This document shows, piece after piece, positions 38,905 through 47,243 of a DNA stretch of 64,000 bases. This DNA is from Epibacterium sp. Ofav1-8 (GTDB lineage Bacteria; Pseudomonadota; Alphaproteobacteria; Rhodobacterales; Rhodobacteraceae). The stretch is taken from positions 186,001-250,000 of the forward strand of contig NZ_JAKRFD010000005.1 in the NCBI RefSeq assembly GCF_022348185.1, in the 5' to 3' direction. The notes beneath the pieces were generated by a model. The model did no database searches, was not told the origin of the DNA, and was given only the letters and a program-made list of their open reading frames with translations. Both the position numbers and the translations under genes were made by a program. Position 1 is the first letter of the stretch; every line of letters starts with the position of its first letter.

Positions 38905-39734
38905 TTTAATGCCGCTTCGCGGGCGGCGTCATCAACGTCCGGGCGTTGGCCGAACCAGCGTTCAAACCCCGGAACCGCCTGGTGCAACAGCATGCCAAGG
39001 CCGTTGACCACCGTGCAGCCCGCATCCTCAGCGGCTTGCAACAATCCGGTCTTGAGCGGAGCGTATACCAGATCCGTCACCACGGTCCCTGGCTGCAACC
39101 CATCGAGAGGCACGCGCAGCGCGCGTTGACCAACCATGCCAAGGGACGTCGTATTCACCACCAGCGCGGCATCTTCGAGGATATTCCCGGCCTGGACCCA
39201 GTCTACGACCTTGATTTTCTGACCAAAGGCCTCGGCCAGATCATCGGCACGCGCGCGGGTACGGTTAGTGAGGCGGATTTCGGGAACGCCCGCCTCGATC
39301 AGGGACGCAACGACAGCACGGCTGGCCCCGCCTGCGCCAAACACCGTCGCCGGCCCCGACTTGGGATCCCACTCCGGCGCCCCGTCATGCAGATTGGTGA
39401 TAAAACCGTATCCGTCGGTGTTGTCAGCGACAACAGATCCGTCCTCGCGAAAGATCAACGTGTTGGCCGCGCCCATCAGCTTGGCCCGGTCCGTGACCTT
39501 GTCGGCGATGTCCATGATCGCCTGCTTGTGCGGGATGGTGACATTGGCACCGACAAACCCCATCCGCGGCATCATCCGGACGACGGTTTCGAGGTCTTCG
39601 GGCTCCACGTGCATCGGCATGTAATGACCGTTGATGCCATGGGTCGTCAGCCAGTGACGATGAATCTGCGGCGACTTCGAATGCGCGATGGGGCAGCCGA
39701 TCACACCGGCGAGGGGGACTTTCTGCTCTGTCAT
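38901..39734 (-). CDS. aroE: Shikimate dehydrogenase
   Basis: A 277-residue NADPH-dependent enzyme that reduces 3-dehydroshikimate in aromatic amino acid synthesis. The substrate site GCPIAHSKSPQIH, the catalytic lysine in NVTIPHKQAIM and the nucleotide loop GAGGASRAV are all present. It overlaps maf and coaE by four bases each, so the operon is translationally coupled throughout. Confidence 0.96.
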   Translation of the reverse strand: MTEQKVPLAGVIGCPIAHSKSPQIHRHWLTTHGINGHYMPMHVEPEDLETVVRMMPRMGFVGANVTIPHKQAIMDIADKVTDRAKLMGAANTLIFREDGSVVADNTDGYGFITNLHDGAPEWDPKSGPATVFGAGGASRAVVASLIEAGVPEIRLTNRTRARADDLAEAFGQKIKVVDWVQAGNILEDAALVVNTTSLGMVGQRALRVPLDGLQPGTVVTDLVYAPLKTGLLQAAEDAGCTVVNGLGMLLHQAVPGFERWFGQRPDVDDAAREAALK

Positions 39735-40330
39735 TGTTCGATAATCCCCTGCAATCCCAGATAGTTTATGAGTTCCAACATCGGCAATCCCAAGACATTA
39801 AAGTAGCTGCCGTCAATGGTTGTAAACAGCCGCACGCCCTCTTCTTCGAGTTTGTAGGCGCCGACCGCGCGGCGAATGCTCTCCCAGTTGCGGTCCACGT
39901 AGCTCTCCAGATAGGCGTCGCTGGCCATGCGCATCACCAGCCGTACCTGTCCGACATGGCGCCAGAGCGGCTCCCCATCGCGGTAGATCACTGCGGCCGA
40001 CAACAACATGTGACGTTTGCCGCGCATCGCCTTGAGCTGATCCAGCGCCTGGTCCTTTGTGTCGGGCTTCGACAGCAGCGTGCCCTCAAAATCGAGCACC
40101 TGATCGCAGCCCAGAACCATCTCGCCGGGATGTTTTCCCGACACTTTGCGGGCTTTGGCCTCTGCAAGCGTGTCAGCAATGTCGCGTGGCGCTGCCCCTT
40201 CGGCCAGAAGCGCAGCCTTGATTGCGCCTTCATCGACGCGCGCGACCTCCACACGGAACGCAACCCCCGCCTGACGGAGCAGGTGAGCGCGGATCTCCGA
40301 TCCGGAAGCAAGCAGGATGTGGGTACTCAT
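39731..40330 (-). CDS. maf: Maf-like nucleotide pyrophosphatase
   Basis: A 199-residue Maf/YceF-type protein, a house-cleaning pyrophosphatase of noncanonical nucleotides. The N-terminal LASGSEIRAHLL and the SKPDTKDQA segment fit the family, and the core GCDQVLDFEG is intact. The start ATG at 40330 gives MSTHILLASGS; the open frame runs on to 40450 inside the origin region. The ribosome site is weak. The start codon touches a DnaA-box-like TGTGGACAA, so this promoter lies within the proposed origin. Confidence 0.93.
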   Translation of the reverse strand: MSTHILLASGSEIRAHLLRQAGVAFRVEVARVDEGAIKAALLAEGAAPRDIADTLAEAKARKVSGKHPGEMVLGCDQVLDFEGTLLSKPDTKDQALDQLKAMRGKRHMLLSAAVIYRDGEPLWRHVGQVRLVMRMASDAYLESYVDRNWESIRRAVGAYKLEEEGVRLFTTIDGSYFNVLGLPMLELINYLGLQGIIEQ

Positions 40331-40338
40331 GTGGACAA
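40330..40338 (-). promoter_or_regulatory. DnaA-box-like nonamer 1
   Basis: TGTGGACAA, reverse complement TTGTCCACA, differs from TTATCCACA at one base. It overlaps the maf start codon. Confidence 0.5.
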
Positions 40339-40474
40339 CCCTATGGGAAAACGTCTGATCATTCAGGGACGTTTTGTATGATTTTCCACCCTCAGCGCAA
40401 GGGTGGGACAACTCCCGAAATCTCAGGTGATTCCTCCGCGATTCCTCCATCGGGGATTGGGATAACTTTGACCA

Positions 40475-40483
40475 CGTGGATAA
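40475..40483 (-). promoter_or_regulatory. DnaA-box-like nonamer 2
   Basis: CGTGGATAA, reverse complement TTATCCACG, differs from TTATCCACA only in the last base. Confidence 0.55.
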
Positions 40484-40510
40484 GTCGCACTCTCCCGGTT
40501 TGTCCCGATG

Positions 40511-40519
40511 TTATCCCCA
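40511..40519 (+). promoter_or_regulatory. DnaA-box-like nonamer 3
   Basis: TTATCCCCA differs from TTATCCACA at one position and is directly left of the first AT-rich block. Confidence 0.5.
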
Positions 40520-40522
40520 GAG

Positions 40523-40570
40523 TCTCATATGTAAATATTTTGTTAACGCCTCTAATTTTAAGGGCGTTAA
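40523..40570. other. AT-rich block 1 with near-CtrA box
   Basis: An AT-rich stretch holding TAAA-N7-TTAAC at 40532-40547, one base away from a full CtrA box, and further TTAA motifs at 40558 and 40567. It is a candidate unwinding or regulatory segment of the origin. Confidence 0.4.
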
Positions 40571-40645
40571 GGAGTTGTTCACCCTTCTGGCGGGAATAAG
40601 GCAGGAAAACTGTCCACCCTGTGCAGAACCGGTGTGAAGACTCGA

Positions 40646-40654
40646 TAATCCACG
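40646..40654 (+). promoter_or_regulatory. Weak DnaA-box-like nonamer 4
   Basis: TAATCCACG has two differences from TTATCCACA and lies between the two AT-rich blocks. Confidence 0.3.
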
Positions 40655-40684
40655 GATTCCGGGGTGCACTACAAAAACATCATC

Positions 40685-40709
40685 CTTATAAAACTTATTA
40701 ATTATATTA
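40685..40709. other. AT-rich block 2, candidate unwinding element
   Basis: A 25-base run with only two G or C bases, unlike the GC-rich surroundings, about 40 bases before hemJ. It could be the DNA unwinding element, although the hemJ promoter could also lie here. Confidence 0.4.
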
Positions 40710-40748
40710 GGGTGGCCCACCGACCCGACTGCACCAAGGAAGCCTTCC

Positions 40749-41204
40749 ATGGATCTGACTGATCTGATGTTCACCCTCTATCCTTACGTGAAATCTCTTC
40801 ACATCATGGCAGTGATCAGTTGGATGGCGGGTCTTTTCTACCTCCCACGTCTGTTTGTGTATCACGTGGAGGAGGCTGAGAAGGTCCAGGATGTAGCGCC
40901 GATCTTCCTCACCATGGAACACAAGCTGCTCAGAGTGATCATGGGCCCAGCAAGCGTTGTGACCTGGGTTGCAGGGCTGTTTATGGTGTTCACGCCGGGG
41001 CTGGTGGATTGGTCCTACATCTGGCCCTGGACCAAGGGCGCATCGGTGCTTGCGATGACATGGTTCCATCATTGGCTGATGTTTCGTCACAAGGACTTCA
41101 AAGCGGGCAAGAACACCCTCACAGGGCGTCAGTATCGCCTGATGAACGAGGTTCCGACCCTTCTGATGGTGGTGATCGTGGTCTCTGTGATCTTCAAGTT
41201 CTGA
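40749..41204 (+). CDS. hemJ: Protoporphyrinogen oxidase HemJ
   Basis: A 151-residue four-helix membrane protein of the HemJ (UPF0093) family, which oxidises protoporphyrinogen IX to protoporphyrin IX in most alphaproteobacteria. The family pattern VKSLHIMAVISWMAGLFYLP carries the conserved histidine, and LGR-type positively charged loops follow. AAGGAA lies seven bases before the ATG. In other alphaproteobacteria hemE or hemH occupies this place next to the origin. Confidence 0.93.
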   Translation: MDLTDLMFTLYPYVKSLHIMAVISWMAGLFYLPRLFVYHVEEAEKVQDVAPIFLTMEHKLLRVIMGPASVVTWVAGLFMVFTPGLVDWSYIWPWTKGASVLAMTWFHHWLMFRHKDFKAGKNTLTGRQYRLMNEVPTLLMVVIVVSVIFKF

Positions 41205-41331
41205 CGCGGGGTTTGACTCACCTTCGGAGACTCACTATCTAGCGATAAAGCGGCCCCGTCCGGGATTCCCGCATTTTCCGTATTTGATACTGTGACGCCC
41301 TCCACCCTGAGGGAATAAAGGCCGTGTGCAT

Positions 41332-42603
41332 ATGACCGAGCAATCCCTGAACCTTTCCGATCTCAAGGCGCAAAGCCCAAAAGCCCTCCTGGCAATGGCC
41401 GAGGAGCTGGAGATCGAAAACGCCTCCACCATGCGCAAGGGCGAGATGATGTTCCAGATCCTGCGTGAACGCGCGGATGAGGGCTGGAACATCGGTGGGG
41501 ACGGGGTTCTGGAAGTGCTCCAGGACGGTTTTGGCTTTCTGCGCTCGCCAGAGGCCAACTATCTGCCCGGTCCGGACGATATCTACGTCTCTCCTGACAT
41601 GATCCGCCAGTTCTCGCTGCGCACCGGCGACACGGTTGAGGGGCAGATCAAGGCACCACTGGAGAACGAGCGTTACTTCGCCCTGACGACAGTGACCAAG
41701 ATCAACTTCGAAGAGCCTGAGAAGGCCCGTCACAAGATCGCATTCGACAACCTGACGCCGCTGTACCCGGATGAGCGCCTGAACATGGAGATCGAGGATC
41801 CCACCGTGAAGGATCGCTCCGCACGTGTGATCGACCTGGTTTCGCCGATCGGTAAGGGTCAGCGTTCGCTCATCGTGGCGCCGCCGCGGACCGGTAAGAC
41901 TGTTCTGCTGCAAAATATCGCCCACTCGATCGAGCAGAACCACCCGGAATGCTATCTGATCGTCCTTCTGATCGACGAACGTCCCGAAGAAGTCACCGAC
42001 ATGCAGCGCTCCGTCAAAGGCGAGGTCGTATCCTCCACCTTTGACGAGCCCGCAGCGCGTCACGTGGCGGTGTCCGAGATGGTCATTGAAAAAGCCAAAC
42101 GCTTGGTTGAGCACAAGCGTGACGTGGTGATCCTGCTCGACTCGATCACGCGTCTCGGCCGTGCCTTCAACACGGTTGTGCCGTCGTCTGGTAAGGTCCT
42201 GACCGGTGGTGTCGACGCAAACGCCCTGCAACGTCCCAAGCGCTTCTTTGGGGCTGCGCGGAACATCGAAGAGGGCGGCTCGCTCACCATTATCGCAACC
42301 GCGCTGATCGACACAGGCAGCCGGATGGACGAGGTTATCTTTGAAGAATTCAAAGGTACGGGTAACTCTGAGATCGTTCTGGACCGTAAGATCGCCGACA
42401 AGCGCGTGTTCCCCGCCATCGACATTCTTAAGTCCGGAACGCGGAAAGAGGACCTTCTGGTTGACAAGGCGGATCTGGCCAAAACCTTTGTCCTGCGTCG
42501 TATCCTGAATCCGATGGGCACCACGGATGCGATCGAGTTCTTGCTTTCTAAGCTTAAGCAAACAAAGACAAATTCTGAGTTCTTCGACTCGATGAACACG
42601 TAA
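41332..42603 (+). CDS. rho: Transcription termination factor Rho
   Basis: A 423-residue hexameric RNA helicase that ends untranslated transcripts. The N-terminal helical domain is followed by the RNA-binding cold-shock-like domain (DGFGFLRS) and the ATPase core with Walker A PPRTGKTV and Walker [11 protein letters not shown]. An ATG at 41332 is preferred to the GTG at 41326 because it gives the family start [12 protein letters not shown] and follows AAAGG. It is 127 bases after hemJ, a gap that may hold the rho promoter or attenuator. Confidence 0.97.
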   Translation: MTEQSLNLSDLKAQSPKALLAMAEELEIENASTMRKGEMMFQILRERADEGWNIGGDGVLEVLQDGFGFLRSPEANYLPGPDDIYVSPDMIRQFSLRTGDTVEGQIKAPLENERYFALTTVTKINFEEPEKARHKIAFDNLTPLYPDERLNMEIEDPTVKDRSARVIDLVSPIGKGQRSLIVAPPRTGKTVLLQNIAHSIEQNHPECYLIVLLIDERPEEVTDMQRSVKGEVVSSTFDEPAARHVAVSEMVIEKAKRLVEHKRDVVILLDSITRLGRAFNTVVPSSGKVLTGGVDANALQRPKRFFGAARNIEEGGSLTIIATALIDTGSRMDEVIFEEFKGTGNSEIVLDRKIADKRVFPAIDILKSGTRKEDLLVDKADLAKTFVLRRILNPMGTTDAIEFLLSKLKQTKTNSEFFDSMNT

Positions 42604-42633
42604 ACGGAGCAGGGCGAGGAAAGAGGCCATCTC

Positions 42634-43920
42634 ATGGATACGATCTTTGCGTTGGCCACCGCCCAGGGAAAGGCCGGTGTCGCCGTCATTCGTGTCTCCG
42701 GCCCAGATGCACCTGAGATCGGAGAGTTTCTGACGCGTCGGACGCTTCCTGCGCGGGGCATGATATTTTCGAAATTGAAAGATAGAGATGGCCAGATCTT
42801 GGATGAGGCCCTGGTCCTGTCGTTCACGGCTCCGGATAGCTTTACCGGTGAAAATATTGTTGAATTTCAAATACATGGAAGCGTGGCCGTCGCCGATGCC
42901 GTACTGGATGCAATCCGGGCAACAGAGCGAGCCCGTTTGGCTGATCCCGGAGAGTTTACGCGCCGCGCCTTGGATAACGGCAAGCTCGACCTGACGCAGG
43001 TCGAGGGTCTTGCAGACCTGATTGATGCCGAAACCGAGGCGCAGCGCAAACAGGCCCAGGTCATCCTGTCTGGCGGTCTGGGAAAAATCGCGGATGGCTG
43101 GCGATCGGATCTGATTCGGGCAGCGTCGTTGATCGAAGTGACGATCGATTTTGCCGATGAGGATGTGCCTGTTGACGTGACACCCGAAGTGACAGCGCTG
43201 CTGCAGAACGTTCTGACCGGATTAAAAACACAGGTCGAAGGTGTCGGGATCGCTGAACGAATCCGCACTGGATTTGAAGTCGCGATCGTCGGCGCTCCGA
43301 ATGTCGGAAAATCCACCCTTCTCAACGCGCTGGCGGGCCGAAATGCGGCCATCACATCAGAATATGCAGGCACGACGCGAGACGTGATCGAGGTTCGCAT
43401 GGATCTCGCCGGACTCCCGGTAACGCTTTTGGACACCGCAGGAATTCGTGCCACTGACGATCACGTCGAAGGGATCGGCATCAAGTTGGCACAGGAACGG
43501 GCAGAGGCCGCCGATCTACGCGTTTTTCTTGCCGAGCCAGATGATGTTCTGGATGTCCCTATGAAAGAAGGTGATTTGCGGCTGCTGCCAAAGGCGGACC
43601 AGAGAGAAGACGCGGCGGGTGCGGTGTCGGGAAAAACCGGTGCAGGAATAGACGAACTGGTTTTGCACATTTCGTCGACATTGAAGAATCGGTCTGCTCA
43701 TGCTGGGATTGCGACGCGCGCCCGTCACCGCGATGCGATGCAAACTGCTCTGGAGAGCTTGCATCAGGCGGTCACGATGCTTGAGAATGGTTCCGAATTC
43801 TATGATCTCGCGGCTGAAGATATGAGGTCGGCGATACGCGCGTTGGAACTTCTGGTGGGGCGTATCGATGTTGAAAATCTTTTGGACGAGATCTTTTCAA
43901 GTTTTTGCCTGGGAAAGTGA
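42634..43920 (+). CDS. mnmE: tRNA modification GTPase MnmE
   Basis: A 428-residue GTPase that works with MnmG to add the carboxymethylaminomethyl group to wobble U34 of tRNAs. The N-terminal folate-binding domain ([17 protein letters not shown]) leads to a helical domain with an inserted G domain: GAPNVGKST, then LLDTAGIR. The C-terminal FCLGK holds the catalytic cysteine (usually CIGK). GAGG precedes the ATG. The stop TGA is followed three bases later by the mnmG frame. Third-position A and T are more frequent than in the flanking genes. Confidence 0.96.
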   Translation: MDTIFALATAQGKAGVAVIRVSGPDAPEIGEFLTRRTLPARGMIFSKLKDRDGQILDEALVLSFTAPDSFTGENIVEFQIHGSVAVADAVLDAIRATERARLADPGEFTRRALDNGKLDLTQVEGLADLIDAETEAQRKQAQVILSGGLGKIADGWRSDLIRAASLIEVTIDFADEDVPVDVTPEVTALLQNVLTGLKTQVEGVGIAERIRTGFEVAIVGAPNVGKSTLLNALAGRNAAITSEYAGTTRDVIEVRMDLAGLPVTLLDTAGIRATDDHVEGIGIKLAQERAEAADLRVFLAEPDDVLDVPMKEGDLRLLPKADQREDAAGAVSGKTGAGIDELVLHISSTLKNRSAHAGIATRARHRDAMQTALESLHQAVTMLENGSEFYDLAAEDMRSAIRALELLVGRIDVENLLDEIFSSFCLGK

Positions 43921-43924
43921 GGAG

Positions 43925-43940
43925 TGTTTCACGTGAAACA
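43925..43940. other. parS site 1
   Basis: TGTTTCACGTGAAACA is a perfect 16-base match to the bacterial parS consensus, the loading site of ParB. It overlaps the translation start of mnmG and lies about 3.2 kb right of the proposed origin and 2.5 kb left of parA. Confidence 0.95.
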
Positions 43941-45807
43941 TCCGGACTATGATGTTGTGGTTATCGGTGGTGGGCATGCAGGGACCGAAGCGGCCCATGC
44001 GTCAGCGCGCATGGGTGCAAAGACTGCGCTGATCTCCCTCCGTAAGGATGGAATCGGGATTATGTCCTGTAATCCTGCGATCGGAGGTCTCGGTAAAGGG
44101 CACCTCGTCCGCGAGATTGACGCACTAGATGGCGTGATGGGCAAGGTCGCCGACCTCGCTGGGATTCAGTTTCGGCTACTGAATCGCCGCAAGGGACCAG
44201 CGGTCCAAGGCCCCCGTGCCCAAGCGGATCGCGAGATCTATCGCCGAGAGATTCTTAAGGCGACGGAGCAGCAAGAAAATCTGGATATTGTCGAAGCAGA
44301 GGTCACGGATTTCCTGATGTCTGGTGATCAGAGGGTGACCGGAGTCAAGCTTGCGGACGGTTCCGAAATCTGTGCTCCTTCGGTCGTACTTACATCCGGA
44401 ACGTTTCTGAACGGCGTCATCCATATCGGGGATGTTGCTGTCTCCGGCGGCCGTATGGGGGATAAGCCTTCCATCAAGCTCGCTGAGAGATTGCAGGCGT
44501 TTGCGTTGCCAATGGGACGTTTGAAAACCGGGACGCCACCGCGTCTGGATGGGCGCACGATAAACTGGGACATTTTGGATGCCCAACCTGGTGATGAGGA
44601 GCCGACGCTGTTCTCATTTCTCAGTACTGGGGTATCGGCAAAGCAAATCTCCTGTGGGATCACGCATACGAACGAGCGTACGCACGAGATTATTCGCGGA
44701 AATCTTGATCGTTCGGCGATGTATGGTGGGCATATCGAAGGGGTGGGCCCTAGGTATTGTCCATCGATCGAAGACAAGGTCGTGCGCTTCGCAGAAAAGT
44801 CCTCGCATCAGATTTTCCTGGAGCCCGAAGGTGTCGATGACCATACGGTTTATCCAAATGGTATCTCGACGAGTCTTCCCGAGGAAGTTCAGCTGGACTA
44901 CGTGCAGTCCATCGTTGGATTGGAACAGGCCAAGGTCCTGCAGCCAGGATATGCGATCGAATATGACTATGTAGATCCCAGAGCCCTGCATGCGACGCTT
45001 CAGCTCCGCAAAATCGATGGTTTGTATCTTGCTGGGCAAATCAATGGTACCACCGGCTATGAAGAGGCGGCGGCGCAAGGCTTGATCGCCGGGTTGAACG
45101 CGGCGAGACATGCATTGGGCGGTGATGACATCGTGCTGGGACGCTCCAGCAGCTACATTGGTGTCATGATTGATGACCTCATCACCAACGGGGTGAGTGA
45201 ACCCTACCGGATGTTTACATCTCGCGCTGAATTTCGGCTATCGCTGCGAGCAGACAACGCGGACCAGAGGCTGACGCCGCTTGGTCTTTCTATTGGATGT
45301 GTCGGTGAACATCGCAAGGTGGTGTTTGAAGAGAAGAGAGAAGCACTTGAACGTGCAAAGCGCGTTCTCACTTCGTCAGTCTTTACGCCCAAGCAACTGG
45401 TCGAAGCTGGTCTTGAGGTCAATCAGGATGGTAAGCGTCGAAATGGCGTAGATGTCCTGGCTTTTCCGAACGTCGGCTTTGAGGATATCCTTAAGCTCTT
45501 TCCAGAGTTGGGCACCATTTCGAAAGAGGTGCGAACACAACTCGAAAGAGATTCGTTGTACGCGAACTATATCTCCCGGCAAGAGCGCGAAGTGCTCGCT
45601 CTCAAGAAGGATGAATCTCAAATTATCCCAGCTGAATTCGTCTACCAAATCGAGGGGCTGTCGTTTGAGCTACAGCAAAAGCTCGAGCGCGCGCGCCCGT
45701 CGAATCTCGCGCAAGCCGCACGAATTGACGGGATGACACCGGCAGCGCTTGCGCTTATTCTCGGGAACCTAAAGCGTTTACAGAGAGTTGGAGCGCAATC
45801 TGCATGA
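43933..45807 (+). CDS. mnmG: tRNA uridine 5-carboxymethylaminomethyl modification enzyme MnmG
   Basis: FAD-dependent partner of MnmE in U34 modification. The dinucleotide fold [14 protein letters not shown], the CNPAIGG motif and the [16 protein letters not shown] segment are conserved. Two GTG starts are possible. At 43924 the ribosome site AGGAG would touch the start codon; at 43933 it has eight bases of spacing, so 43933 (624 residues, starting KHPDYD) is preferred. With the longer start the peptide FHVKH is encoded by the parS site. It overlaps rsmG by four bases at its end. Confidence 0.95.
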   Translation: MKHPDYDVVVIGGGHAGTEAAHASARMGAKTALISLRKDGIGIMSCNPAIGGLGKGHLVREIDALDGVMGKVADLAGIQFRLLNRRKGPAVQGPRAQADREIYRREILKATEQQENLDIVEAEVTDFLMSGDQRVTGVKLADGSEICAPSVVLTSGTFLNGVIHIGDVAVSGGRMGDKPSIKLAERLQAFALPMGRLKTGTPPRLDGRTINWDILDAQPGDEEPTLFSFLSTGVSAKQISCGITHTNERTHEIIRGNLDRSAMYGGHIEGVGPRYCPSIEDKVVRFAEKSSHQIFLEPEGVDDHTVYPNGISTSLPEEVQLDYVQSIVGLEQAKVLQPGYAIEYDYVDPRALHATLQLRKIDGLYLAGQINGTTGYEEAAAQGLIAGLNAARHALGGDDIVLGRSSSYIGVMIDDLITNGVSEPYRMFTSRAEFRLSLRADNADQRLTPLGLSIGCVGEHRKVVFEEKREALERAKRVLTSSVFTPKQLVEAGLEVNQDGKRRNGVDVLAFPNVGFEDILKLFPELGTISKEVRTQLERDSLYANYISRQEREVLALKKDESQIIPAEFVYQIEGLSFELQQKLERARPSNLAQAARIDGMTPAALALILGNLKRLQRVGAQSA

Positions 45808-46421
45808 GCCTCGAAATGGTAACGGAGCGCTTCAATGTTTCACGTGAAACATCAGAACGCTTGAAGATATATGCGGATACGCTGACCAAATGGAACCCCA
45901 AGATCAATCTGGTTTCGCGAAGGAGCCTCGAGGATCTTTGGACACGGCATATCCTTGATAGCGTGCAGGTATTTGAAGCAGTCGAACCAGCCGAGACATG
46001 GCTCGACATTGGCAGCGGTGGCGGGCTGCCGGGCATTATCGTGGCGATCATGGCTGCAGAACAAGCGCCGGATATGTCTGTCACGCTGATGGAGAGTGAT
46101 CAGCGCAAGTCCGCGTTCTTGCGCAGCGTGGCCAGAGAATGTGGAGTGAACGTCGCGGTAAAAGCCGAGAGAATTGAACATGCGTCACCAGTGGGTGCAG
46201 GGGTTCTTTCCGCGCGCGCGTTGGCCGATCTGTCTGATCTTCTGAGTTTTTCTGAGCGTCACTTGCATCCAGGTGGCGTTTCTGTGTTCCCAAAGGGCGC
46301 CAGTTGGAAAAAAGAAGTGGATAACGCACGCAAACAATGGCGGTTTGAGTGTGAAGAGATTACAAGTCTTACTGAGCCAGAGGCTGTCATTCTCAAAATC
46401 AAGGGAGTAGAGCGTGTCTGA
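45804..46421 (+). CDS. rsmG: 16S rRNA (guanine-N7)-methyltransferase RsmG
   Basis: A 205-residue SAM-dependent enzyme that methylates G527 of 16S rRNA; loss gives low-level streptomycin resistance. The SAM-binding motif [11 protein letters not shown] is intact. Residues 11-15, NVSRE, are encoded by the second parS site, so this coding stretch doubles as a partition element. The gene overlaps mnmG by four and parA by eight bases. Codon use is relatively AT-rich, like mnmG. Confidence 0.95.
   Translation: MSLEMVTERFNVSRETSERLKIYADTLTKWNPKINLVSRRSLEDLWTRHILDSVQVFEAVEPAETWLDIGSGGGLPGIIVAIMAAEQAPDMSVTLMESDQRKSAFLRSVARECGVNVAVKAERIEHASPVGAGVLSARALADLSDLLSFSERHLHPGGVSVFPKGASWKKEVDNARKQWRFECEEITSLTEPEAVILKIKGVERV
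45836..45851. other. parS site 2
   Basis: A second perfect TGTTTCACGTGAAACA, within the 5' coding part of rsmG, where it encodes NVSRET. It is 1.9 kb from site 1 and 563 bases upstream of parA. Confidence 0.95.
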
Positions 46422-47226
46422 AGTGTCCCGTTCGGGAGACCCCCGCATTGTTGCAATTGCAAATCAGAAAGGCGGGGTAGGGAAGACAACCACAGCCATC
46501 AACCTCGCCGCTGCGATGGTGGAAGAGGGGATGCGGGTGCTTCTTGTTGACCTCGATCCGCAGGGAAATGCTTCCACCGGCTTGGGTGTTGAGGCGGATG
46601 AGCGGGATCATACGACGTATGATCTTCTGGTCGAGGAAGCCGAGCTATCGCAATGCATTCGCGAAACCGACCTCGAAGATCTCTGTATAATCCCTGCAAC
46701 CGTTGATTTAAGCTCTGCAGACATTGAGTTGTTTTCCAACGAGAAGCGCAGTTTCCTTCTTCATGATGCTTTGCGACAGCCGGCCATGGGCGAATACGAT
46801 TGGGATTACATCCTGATCGACTGCCCGCCATCGTTAAACCTATTGACTGTGAATGCGATGGTTGCGGCACATTCGGTACTGATTCCGCTTCAGAGCGAGT
46901 TTTTTGCGCTTGAAGGTCTGTCGCAACTGATGCTGACAATTCGAGAAGTCCGCCAGGCCGCAAACCCCGATCTTCGGATCGAGGGGGTCGTATTGACAAT
47001 GTACGACCGGCGGAACAACCTTTCTCAGCAGGTTGAACAGGATGCGAGAGACAATCTCGGTGATCTGGTCTTTCGTACCAAGATTCCGCGCAACGTCCGG
47101 GTCAGCGAAGCTCCATCCTACGCCATGCCGGTGCTGAATTATGATCCCGGGTCGCTCGGCGCAAAGGCTTATCGGCAACTTGCGGGTGAGATCATTGGAA
47201 ACCATGAAGATGTTGCGGCGGAATAA
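46414..47226 (+). CDS. parA: Chromosome partitioning ATPase ParA
   Basis: A 270-residue deviant Walker A ATPase (ANQKGGVGKTTTAINLA) that forms the nucleoid-bound gradient for moving ParB-parS complexes, hence newly replicated origins. LVDLDPQGNA and LIDCPPSLNLLT are conserved. It begins with GTG at 46414, inside rsmG, preceded by AAGGGAG. The position beside parB, parS and the probable origin identifies it as the chromosomal copy rather than a plasmid-type ParA. Confidence 0.96.
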   Translation: MSEVSRSGDPRIVAIANQKGGVGKTTTAINLAAAMVEEGMRVLLVDLDPQGNASTGLGVEADERDHTTYDLLVEEAELSQCIRETDLEDLCIIPATVDLSSADIELFSNEKRSFLLHDALRQPAMGEYDWDYILIDCPPSLNLLTVNAMVAAHSVLIPLQSEFFALEGLSQLMLTIREVRQAANPDLRIEGVVLTMYDRRNNLSQQVEQDARDNLGDLVFRTKIPRNVRVSEAPSYAMPVLNYDPGSLGAKAYRQLAGEIIGNHEDVAAE

Positions 47227-47243
47227 GAACAAGAGGGGCAGAA

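Larger units (their letters stand above)
40331..40748. other. Probable chromosomal replication origin (oriC)
   Basis: This 418-base region without a gene lies between divergent maf and hemJ, in the gene setting typical of alphaproteobacterial origins (maf-aroE-coaE-dnaQ on one side, rho-mnmE-mnmG-rsmG-parAB on the other). It contains several DnaA-box-like nonamers, two AT-rich blocks, a near-CtrA box and five GAnTC methylation sites. No open frame in it looks coding. The assignment is by context and motif reading, without skew analysis. Confidence 0.72.

Noticed and set aside
40511-40774. Possible 87-residue gene on the minus strand in the origin region
   Set aside because: It starts inside hemJ, has no ribosome site and no recognisable sequence.
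41239-42876. Open frame of 545 residues on the minus strand
   Set aside because: It is antisense to rho and the start of mnmE, which are unmistakable.
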